In this document: positions 6,617 to 11,360 of the stretch, piece by piece
Layout of the letters: each line of letters begins with the position of its first letter
How positions within the stretch are numbered: the stretch's first letter is position 1
Assembly: GCA_964500525.1 (NCBI GenBank)
Contig: CAZCOE010000021.1
Coordinates: 1 to 11,360, forward strand
DNA length: 11,360 nt
Direction: 5' to 3'
DNA from: RGIG7378 sp964500525
GTDB lineage: Bacteria; Bacillota; Clostridia; RGIG7378
Notes under the pieces: generated by a model
What the model saw: only the letters and a program-made list of their open reading frames with translations
Told to the model about the DNA's origin: nothing
Databases searched by the model: none
Position numbers and translations under genes: made by a program

Positions 6617-6669
6617 TTGGCGAATCCTACAAGCATCTACATAAATGGGCATAAAAGTTTTCGCCAATT
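6615..6669. repeat. 10-bp perfect inverted repeat spanning the dipeptidase stop codon
   Basis: AATTGGCGAA (6615-6624) and TTCGCCAATT (6660-6669) are exact reverse complements separated by 35 bases. The right arm lies in the last codons of the dipeptidase gene and the left arm touches the aminotransferase -35. There is no T-run, so it is not a standard terminator. Confidence 0.6.
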
Positions 6670-7619
6670 ATCCTATTTACAGTTTTCTCGCTGTAATTCT
6701 TATTCAGAAGGTAATCTGCCACCCTTTGGTGCTCGAAAACCCCGGTAAAACCGGTGTATTTGTTGGAGAATCCATCCCAGTCGCTGCCCAGGCCGATGTT
6801 GTTTTCTCCCAGGAACTGCAATGCGTGGTCGATATGGGCATATACATGGTCTATGGTGGGCATACCCTCCTCCTTGAGGAAAAACGGCACATAGCTGATC
6901 CCCACAAAGGCATCTCTGTCCCCCAATGCCCGGAGCTGTTTGTCTGTCAGATTTCTGGGATGACTGCACAGGGCATCGCAATTGGAATGAGTCGCAAACA
7001 GGACGTTGTCATCGCCATGCTCCATTACGTCCCAGAAGGTCCGCTCCGACAGATGTGAGCAGTCTACACCCATCTTCAATGCAGCCATGTTCTTAAGCAG
7101 CATCCTACCCCAGTGGGTCAGCCCGGAATCCTTGGTGTCTGTGCCGAACTTGGCATCTGCCCTGGGACCGGTGGAAGCTCCGCAGCCTATTTCATTGTCG
7201 TCATTCCATGTGAGAGTAATAATGCGGATTCCGTCGTACCATAGGCTGGGCAGAATGTCCAGGTTTCTCTCCAATACCGCTCCGTTTTCCAGAGTCATTA
7301 CGGCTGCCACCCGGCCTGATTCCAAGGCCATATCCAGGTCCTGTCTGCTGCGGACCATCACCACACTGTCTCCCATTTGGGACAGTTGCCGTCGGATATC
7401 CACCATATAGTCCAGGTAGCGTTCGTACAATTCCGGCAACCTGGCCTTTGCCCTAGGTGCCGAGGAGTCCACAAACACCGCCAGGCATTGAATCCACTGT
7501 CTGCTGACGGTCAAGGCTCTGCGGAAGTCAAAGTCCATTGTGTTTTGCAGCAGGTTCCCCCTATCCGGTCGAAGAACCACCTCTGTTGCTGTATCGCAAT
7601 GTGCATCGGCGTAGATCAT
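6627..7619 (-). CDS. Membrane dipeptidase (renal dipeptidase family, peptidase M19)
   Basis: The product is 330 aa, normal for the family; it hydrolyses dipeptides using two zinc ions. The ligand set known from human renal dipeptidase is complete: H7-x-D9 (DAHCD), E111 (LENG), H189 (DCSH) and H211 (ATHSN). D280 in GSDWDG matches the conserved catalytic-site Asp, and S219-H-P-R-N-L follows the second His as in relatives. No signal peptide is visible, so a cytoplasmic enzyme is expected despite the family name. The ATG at 7619 shares one base with the yraN stop (TAATG), with GAGGAGG about 9 bases upstream inside yraN, indicating translational coupling. It is the last gene of the lepB-rbgA-rnhB-yraN run. 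No clear terminator follows, so some read-through toward the aminotransferase gene is possible. Confidence 0.92.
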   Translation of the reverse strand: MIYADAHCDTATEVVLRPDRGNLLQNTMDFDFRRALTVSRQWIQCLAVFVDSSAPRAKARLPELYERYLDYMVDIRRQLSQMGDSVVMVRSRQDLDMALESGRVAAVMTLENGAVLERNLDILPSLWYDGIRIITLTWNDDNEIGCGASTGPRADAKFGTDTKDSGLTHWGRMLLKNMAALKMGVDCSHLSERTFWDVMEHGDDNVLFATHSNCDALCSHPRNLTDKQLRALGDRDAFVGISYVPFFLKEEGMPTIDHVYAHIDHALQFLGENNIGLGSDWDGFSNKYTGFTGVFEHQRVADYLLNKNYSEKTVNRIIGENFYAHLCRCL

Positions 7620-7987
7620 TAGAAGGCCTCCTCTATTATGTTTACATATGGTGAATGGTTGCCCATAGTTATGGAAACCACATCAAACCTGATGTCTGTC
7701 CAGGTCAGTTCCCTGTGCAGGTGAATATAGTACTCGGCCAATCTCCTGAGCCTCATGCGCTTAGTACCGTCCACTGCCTCCTCAGGCCTGCCCCATTTGT
7801 CACCCGACCTGGTCTTAACCTCTGCAATAACCAATGTACCCCGGCCTATACAAATCAGGTCAGCCTCGCCTATTCCCCTGACGTGATACTGTCTCTCCAA
7901 TATGGAATAGCCCCTGGCCGCATATGCCTCAGCAGCCAGATCCTCTCCCAGATCGCCCAGTTTCTTGTTTCCTCCGGTATCACTCAT
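7619..7987 (-). CDS. yraN: YraN family (UPF0102) nuclease-fold protein
   Basis: The product is 122 aa, full length for the family. It opens with KLGDLGEDLAAEAYAARGY, the conserved G-E-x-x-A helix, followed by the restriction-endonuclease-like core G40-E-A-D43-L-I and E56-V-K58-T-R (D...ExK pattern). The molecular role is not settled in the literature I know; a structure-specific DNA or Holliday-junction-type nuclease is often suspected. Its ATG (7987) overlaps the end of rnhB by 8 bases and its stop overlaps the dipeptidase start by 1 base. Placement next to rnhB is common across bacteria. Confidence 0.93.
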   Translation of the reverse strand: MSDTGGNKKLGDLGEDLAAEAYAARGYSILERQYHVRGIGEADLICIGRGTLVIAEVKTRSGDKWGRPEEAVDGTKRMRLRRLAEYYIHLHRELTWTDIRFDVVSITMGNHSPYVNIIEEAF

Positions 7988-8639
7988 ACCTGCAGAATTT
8001 GGTACAGAAGCTGCGCCTGTGAATAGGCGTCAAACCGTACTTCCGGATGGCCTCTATGTGGTCTGCGGTGCCGTAGCCCTTGTGCCTGGCAAAGCCATAT
8101 TCGGGGTATAATCGGTCCATTTCCACCATTATCCTGTCTCTGGTAACCTTGGCCAAAATGGAGGCCGCTCCAATAGTATATGAAAGTGCATCCCCCTTGA
8201 TGATAGGCACCACCTTGACTCCGGGGATATCCAACTTGACCGCATCTATCAGGGCCGTGGTAGGGGCCACATGAGTTATGGAGTCCCTCATGCCCTGTTT
8301 GGTTGCCTCCAATATGTTGATTGTATCGATTATTTCTCTGTCCAGCAGCTGCACCGAATAGGCCTGGGCATATTTGATAATCAGGTCGTACAGGGCCTCC
8401 CTGACTGATTCGCTGATTTTCTTGGAGTCGTTGATGCGGTTGAGCATGGGATCAAAGTCCCCCAGACATCCTGCGGTCCCAGCCTCAATAATGTCTCTGG
8501 GGAATGTCACCGTCGCCACACTGACCGGGCCTGCCAAAGGACCTCTGCCGGCCTCATCTGTGCCGCTCACCGGACCAAGATCAATATATGTAGTCTCGTA
8601 GCTGAATTTAATTGGATCAATCGGGTTGATTTTTCCCAT
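7980..8639 (-). CDS. rnhB: Ribonuclease HII
   Basis: The product is 219 aa. The enzyme removes RNA from RNA:DNA hybrids and single ribonucleotides misincorporated in DNA. The motif GTDEAGRGPLAGPV (26-39) supplies D28 and E29. D132 (LIDAVKL) and D150 (KGDALSYTIGAASILAKV) complete the acidic metal site, and their 18-residue spacing equals that in E. coli RNase HII. DSKK (71-74) and the final HRRSFC are also family marks. The start is ATG at 8639 because AGAGG stands 5 bases upstream; an in-frame extension to 8717 would add 26 residues read from inside rbgA. It overlaps the 3' end of rbgA by 23 bases. An insertion-like stretch (about 46-70) lengthens the region before DSKK compared with compact homologues. 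Confidence 0.95.
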   Translation of the reverse strand: MGKINPIDPIKFSYETTYIDLGPVSGTDEAGRGPLAGPVSVATVTFPRDIIEAGTAGCLGDFDPMLNRINDSKKISESVREALYDLIIKYAQAYSVQLLDREIIDTINILEATKQGMRDSITHVAPTTALIDAVKLDIPGVKVVPIIKGDALSYTIGAASILAKVTRDRIMVEMDRLYPEYGFARHKGYGTADHIEAIRKYGLTPIHRRSFCTKFCRYE

Positions 8640-9546
8640 GTTTACCTCTGCTTTGCTGCTCCAACCGCAGTTCCTCGGCCTGTCTGGCAAAATCCTCCAC
8701 ATCCCACACTCTGTCAATGGTCAGCCTGCCCATCCTGCCCTCTCTAAAATCGTGCAGTATCAAAGCGGCTGCCTTGTCATAATCTATGGCTCCGCCGGAA
8801 ATCCGGCAGCCTCTCCTGATGCCTATGGCCTCCAGCACTTCAAGAGGCGCCATTTGGGGCGCATCCTGTATGCCGTATCTGTTCTCTATGCAATTGGGAT
8901 ATTGAATCTGCAAGAACTTGATAAACTCCAGGGACAGTTCCGGAATATCCACAACGTCATCCTTGATTGCTCCGGTAAATGCCAATCTAAGGCCGATGGC
9001 CGGAATCTCGAACCTGGGCCACAGCACACCGGGGGTGTCCAGCAGCTGAATGTTGCCCACATCTATCCATTGTTTCCCTCTGGTTACGCCGGGCTTGTCG
9101 CCTGTGGATGCTGCGGCCCTGCCTGCCAGGGAGTTGATCAATGTGGATTTTCCCACGTTGGGAATGCCTACAATCATAGCCTTGACGGGCTGGGGCCTGC
9201 GTCCCTTGTCCTTCTGGGCCTGAATCTTGTCGGCCATTATGTTGTACGCTGCAGCAGCCACCTGCATGGCCTGCCTGCGTTCCTTGGCATTAATAAAAAG
9301 GCAGGGTATTCCCTTGCTTTTGAAATACTCCTGCCATGTCTCCGTTATTGCGGGATCTGCCATATCGCTGCGGTTAAAAACCATAAGGCGCCGCTTGTCC
9401 CCCAGCATCTTGTCAAACTCAGGATTATCCCCGGACAGAGGGACTCTGGCGTCCATGACCTCAATGGCCATATCCACCATGGATAAGTTCTCACTGATCA
9501 ATCTCTTTGCCTTGGCCATATGGCCGGGGAACCACTGAATCTGCAT
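8617..9546 (-). CDS. rbgA: Ribosome biogenesis GTPase RbgA (YlqF)
   Basis: The product is 309 aa, a circularly permuted GTPase needed for late 50S subunit assembly in Firmicutes. Motif order is the permuted one: G4 N58-R-S-D61, G5-like INAK (86-89), then G1 GIPNVGKST (127-135), G2 T155 in PGVTR, and G3 DTPG (170-173). The N-terminal WFPGHMAKA contains H9, the residue implicated in GTP hydrolysis in B. subtilis RbgA. The C-terminal helical domain (about 185-290) is the ribosome-binding part. G4 is usually NKxD; here Lys is Arg. The ATG at 9546 begins 2 bases after the lepB stop, with only a weak AGAGG about 15 bases upstream, so translation probably depends on coupling to lepB. Confidence 0.95.
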   Translation of the reverse strand: MQIQWFPGHMAKAKRLISENLSMVDMAIEVMDARVPLSGDNPEFDKMLGDKRRLMVFNRSDMADPAITETWQEYFKSKGIPCLFINAKERRQAMQVAAAAYNIMADKIQAQKDKGRRPQPVKAMIVGIPNVGKSTLINSLAGRAAASTGDKPGVTRGKQWIDVGNIQLLDTPGVLWPRFEIPAIGLRLAFTGAIKDDVVDIPELSLEFIKFLQIQYPNCIENRYGIQDAPQMAPLEVLEAIGIRRGCRISGGAIDYDKAAALILHDFREGRMGRLTIDRVWDVEDFARQAEELRLEQQSRGKHGKNQPD

Positions 9547-9548
9547 AA

Positions 9549-10346
9549 TTATTTAATAGAGCCTCTGCTGTCTGAGGGACCGATTCTATAGAATACCTTG
9601 CCTTTGATGCGGGAAACCTGGATAAGACCTACCCTCTCGTCTCTGCTGTCCACGCTGATAGCCCTGTTGTCGCCCATGACAAATACGTATCCCTCAGGCA
9701 CCTCGATGGTGTCGCCGGAGGATCCGGGCATGGTCAAAACGCTGTCGGAAAGGTACTCCTCATCCAGCAGCTCGCCGTTGACATAGACTCCGCCCTCGCC
9801 ATCAAAATGCACGGTATCTCCGCCTACTGCGATGACTCGCTTGATGTAGTCCTTCTCGCCGGGGTTGGTTACAGGCAGTGCGTCAATCCACATGCCGTAC
9901 TTGCCCTCCTCCACTATAAACACGATGATATCTCCACGGGCAGGCTCGTCAACCAGATATACAAATCTGTTAATCAAGACCTTGTCTCCTGAGCTGCAGG
10001 TGGGATACATGGATGACATCTGTACCTGTATGGTCATGATGCCAAATCGCCTGATGAGTCCTCCTACCACCAGGGCAATCAGAATAACTGCTACCCAGGA
10101 CAGGATTTCCTTGACGATGCCCTTACCCTTTGACTTCTTGCCAGCCTCGGCAGAATTATCTCCGGTGCACTCTGGGCAGTCACAGGTCTCTCCGTCCACA
10201 TTATCTGTGTCCGCAGGCTCTGTGTCCGCAAACTCCGACTCGGCAGGCTCTATCTCGGCAGGCTCTGTGTCTGTAATCTCCGCCTCTACAGGCTCGGTGT
10301 TGTCAATGTCTGTTAAATTGTTAATGTTGTTAATATCGTTTTCCAT
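9549..10346 (-). CDS. lepB: Signal peptidase I with acidic repeat-rich N-terminal extension
   Basis: The product is 265 aa from the ATG at 10346. Residues 1-67 are strongly acidic with six pentapeptide repeats (16-45, NTEPV to DTEPA) and a CDCPEC cluster (55-60). A basic stretch (70-79) and one membrane segment (about 80-97) follow, then the S26A catalytic region: nucleophile S112 in SSMYPT (box B), GDKVLINR (120-127), general base K169 in YIKRVIAVGGD (box D), and GDNRAISVDSRD (225-236, box E). It cleaves signal peptides of secreted preproteins at the outer face of the membrane. The start is uncertain: the frame stays open to an ATG at 10415 (23 more residues) but no start has a good ribosome site. 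I prefer 10346 because a TATAAT lies only 6 bases before it, inside the longer version. Confidence 0.9.
   Translation of the reverse strand: MENDINNINNLTDIDNTEPVEAEITDTEPAEIEPAESEFADTEPADTDNVDGETCDCPECTGDNSAEAGKKSKGKGIVKEILSWVAVILIALVVGGLIRRFGIMTIQVQMSSMYPTCSSGDKVLINRFVYLVDEPARGDIIVFIVEEGKYGMWIDALPVTNPGEKDYIKRVIAVGGDTVHFDGEGGVYVNGELLDEEYLSDSVLTMPGSSGDTIEVPEGYVFVMGDNRAISVDSRDERVGLIQVSRIKGKVFYRIGPSDSRGSIK
10212..10301 (-). repeat. Six-unit 15-bp tandem repeat inside lepB
   Basis: Six imperfect 15-bp units (plus-strand consensus near TCNGCAGGCTCTGTG) are in frame and encode NTEPV, EAEIT, DTEPA, EIEPA, ESEFA and DTEPA. Units three, four and six are the closest to one another. Unit loss or gain would keep the reading frame. 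Confidence 0.75.
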
Positions 10347-10352
10347 ACCAGT

Positions 10353-10358
10353 ATTATA
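10353..10358 (-). promoter_or_regulatory. Candidate -10 for the lepB operon, giving a leaderless start
   Basis: A perfect TATAAT on the minus strand is separated from the ATG at 10346 by 6 bases, so transcription would begin at or next to the A of the start codon. The region 16-18 bases upstream (TTTTTG) is a poor -35. Because rplS has a terminator upstream, the lepB run needs a promoter in this area. Confidence 0.4.
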
Positions 10359-10467
10359 TCTCATTTTGGGCAATTCAAAAAGAGTTCTTGGACTCTCTGT
10401 GACCCTGAAATTCATAGTTTCTCAAAACCCTTGCCGTTCCCGGCATTTTCTCTGGAAAGGTCCTGTC

Positions 10468-10504
10468 AAAAAGAATACCGACACAGGAAGGCCCATGTCG
10501 GTAT
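10468..10504 (-). terminator. Rho-independent terminator after rplS
   Basis: The 9-bp stem ATACCGACA (10475-10483) / TGTCGGTAT (10496-10504) has a 12-nt loop and is followed on the minus strand by TCTTTTTG. It lies 48 bases after the rplS stop and separates rplS from lepB. Confidence 0.82.
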
Positions 10505-10529
10505 GTGTCTCTTTTGGTCCATTGCTGTG

Positions 10530-10545
10530 GTCCGGCAACCCGGAC
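10530..10545. other. Short GC-rich hairpin just after the rplS stop
   Basis: GTCCGG (10530-10535) and CCGGAC (10540-10545) pair around a 4-nt loop, 7 bases after the rplS stop codon. There is no T-run. It may protect the rplS mRNA 3' end ahead of the true terminator. Confidence 0.5.
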
Positions 10546-10551
10546 AATAGA

Positions 10552-10893
10552 TTAAAGCTTCTCCTTAATCTTAGCAGCCTTACCGGATCTGCCGCGCAGG
10601 TAGTAGAGCTTAGCTCTGCGAACCTTACCTCTGCGAACAACCTTGATAGACTCGATACGAGGTGAGTTGACGGGGAAAACTCTCTCTACGCCAACACCGC
10701 TGGCAATACGTCTGACCGTGATAGTCTCGTTGATGCCGCTGCCCTTGTGTGCAATGAGAACGCCCTCATATGCCTGAAGTCTCTCTCTGTTGCCCTCAAC
10801 AATCTTGCACATAATGTGAAGAGTGTCGCCGATGCTGAACTGAGGAATATCAGATCTCAGCTGCTCGGACTCAATTGCCTTAATGTAATCCAT
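10552..10893 (-). CDS. rplS: 50S ribosomal protein L19
   Basis: The product is 113 aa, the usual L19 length. Typical stretches are the N-terminal IESEQLRSDIPQFSIGDTL, VEGNRERLQAYEGVLIAHKG, ITVRRIASGVGVERVFPVNSP and the basic C-terminal KVVRRGKVRRAKLYYLRG. L19 sits at the 30S/50S interface of the large subunit. The ATG at 10893 has a strong AGGAGG 5 bases upstream. In many Firmicutes rplS ends an rpsP-rimM-trmD-rplS operon; here no trmD precedes it within 460 bases. Instead it has its own promoter, leader and terminator. Confidence 0.98.
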   Translation of the reverse strand: MDYIKAIESEQLRSDIPQFSIGDTLHIMCKIVEGNRERLQAYEGVLIAHKGSGINETITVRRIASGVGVERVFPVNSPRIESIKVVRRGKVRRAKLYYLRGRSGKAAKIKEKL

Positions 10894-10994
10894 AAATCCT
10901 CCTGAAATCGTGAGCGTTCATACCCGTCATATACGGCAGCGGAGCGCTGAAATTAATTTCGTCTCCACAAAAATAAGGCATTCTTGCGCAGAAC
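10894..10994 (-). promoter_or_regulatory. rplS 5' leader with two small hairpins (possible L19 autoregulatory leader)
   Basis: The ~100-base stretch between the predicted start and the rplS ATG holds no gene. It has CCGT (10924-10927) / ACGG (10933-10936) with a 5-nt loop, and a nested palindrome GAAATTAATTTC (10949-10960) flanked by GGAG (10941-10944) and CTCC (10963-10966). Ribosomal-protein leaders that bind L19 are known in Firmicutes, but I cannot match this one to that family by eye. Confidence 0.35.
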
Positions 10995-11000
10995 AGGCAG

Positions 11001-11029
11001 ATAATACCACAATGGGAAGGGAGTTGCAA
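11001..11029 (-). promoter_or_regulatory. Promoter of rplS
   Basis: Minus-strand TTGCAA (11024-11029, 4/6), a 17-base spacer and TG-G-TATTAT with the hexamer at 11001-11006 (5/6 plus TGn extension). The start is expected near 10994. Confidence 0.7.
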
Positions 11030-11040
11030 GACCCACTTTG

Positions 11041-11226
11041 GTCAGTGAAGAGTGAAGAGTGAAGAGTGTAGAGTTTCTCCCTTTGATCCTATGGTCGAAT
11101 AGATCACTGGAACATACTACCGCTTTGGGTCCTTAGGGCACAGCTTCATAGTTCGACCATGGGAGCATAGCCACCTGAGTTTTTCACTCTTCACCATTCA
11201 CTATTCACTGGCGAAGCTCGCTTCGC
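11041..11226. repeat. Palindromic intergenic repeat element with heptamer arms (MITE/REP-like)
   Basis: The left arm is a tandem heptamer, AGTGAAG x3 then AGTGTAG (11044-11071). The right arm (11185-11211) is its near reverse complement: on the minus strand it reads AGTGAAT-AGTGAAT-GGTGAAG-AGTG. Inside, a second exact pair ATGGTCGAA (11091-11099) / TTCGACCAT (11152-11160) is nested symmetrically. At the right end is a separate hairpin GCGAAGC/GCTTCGC (11211-11226) ending exactly at the next gene's stop codon. No ORF is present inside. The structure suggests a small mobile or processed RNA-forming repeat; no clear target-site duplication is seen. Confidence 0.65.
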
Positions 11227-11360
11227 TTAATACGTTCTTAGTTTCTGTCCGTTTGGCAAGTCGTTGGTCACATACTTGGCCCAGTTTTTGAGACAGGTAA
11301 CGGTGTTTGCATCGCCATCGCTTACGAACCAGTATTGGTCAGGCTGGTTCTTGAACCACC
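11227..11360 (-). CDS. C-terminal 43 residues of an unidentified protein (partial, runs off right edge)
   Basis: On the minus strand an open frame enters at base 11358 and ends at TAA (11227-11229). The peptide begins WFKNQPDQYWFVSDGDANTV and ends with LPNGQKLRTY. It is rich in Trp, Tyr, Asn and Asp, without a membrane segment or an LPXTG-type motif in the visible part. I do not recognise the family, and 43 residues are too few to assign one. The other minus-strand frames stop within 14 codons, and the coding signal ends exactly where the palindromic repeat begins. Confidence 0.6.
   Translation of the reverse strand, partial: WFKNQPDQYWFVSDGDANTVTCLKNWAKYVTNDLPNGQKLRTY

Noticed and set aside
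8640..8717. N-terminal extension of rnhB to an upstream ATG
   Set aside because: It would be read entirely from within rbgA; the ATG at 8639 has AGAGG at the right distance and suits the family N-terminus.
8626..9486. 286-codon plus-strand open frame opposite rbgA
   Set aside because: It is a long antisense shadow of a clear GTPase gene, without its own motifs or ribosome site.
10464..10469. Perfect minus-strand TTGACA upstream of lepB as a -35 box
   Set aside because: It overlaps the rplS terminator T-tract, and no -10-like hexamer lies 15-19 bases downstream.
11044..11071. Heptamer array as a CRISPR
   Set aside because: Units are 7 bp and contiguous with no spacers, and no cas genes are nearby.

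Overview
The window reads as a chromosomal housekeeping segment of a low-to-medium GC Firmicute, most likely a member of the class Clostridia. The reasons are the gene order rplS-lepB-rbgA-rnhB-yraN, the short (~450 aa) glucose-6-phosphate isomerase, the ~500 aa MalQ, an RbgA/YlqF ribosome-assembly GTPase, strong AGGAGG-type ribosome binding sites and TTG start codons. A genus cannot be assigned by eye. Almost everything lies on the minus strand; the one plus-strand gene is a metallophosphoesterase at 1288-2163.

Left part (1-2201): the 5' end of a SUKH (SMI1/KNR4) family gene cut by the window edge, then a tRNA-Leu(UAG) with encoded CCA and a perfect 15-bp terminator stem behind it. Next comes a rhomboid-like membrane protein with no recognisable catalytic Ser/His and a Cys/His-rich tail, transcribed divergently from the metallophosphoesterase through overlapping promoters.

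Carbohydrate part (2172-5292): a two-gene operon, pgi-malQ, linking glucose-6-phosphate isomerisation to 4-alpha-glucan rearrangement. It has its own promoter, a perfect 8-bp-arm palindrome just inside the predicted transcript start, and a hairpin at its far end.

Middle part (5224-6616): a PLP aminotransferase of the MocR-like aspartate aminotransferase type, with its own promoter and a textbook terminator.

Right part (6627-11029): rplS with a promoter, a ~100-nt leader and a terminator. It is followed by a tightly packed run lepB-rbgA-rnhB-yraN-M19 dipeptidase whose members overlap or lie 2 nt apart, so they are probably one transcript. It combines protein export (LepB), 50S assembly (RbgA), RNA:DNA hybrid removal (RnhB), a nuclease-fold protein (YraN) and dipeptide hydrolysis. 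LepB carries an unusual acidic N-terminal extension built on a 15-bp tandem repeat.

Right edge (11041-11360): a ~185-bp palindromic repeat element with heptamer arms, abutting the 3' end of an unidentified gene that runs off the window.

I found no multi-gene system that looks undescribed. The observations most worth checking are the pseudo-rhomboid with its metal-binding tail, the palindromic element, the repeat-built LepB extension with its leaderless-looking start, the crossed divergent promoters, and the palindrome at the pgi start site.
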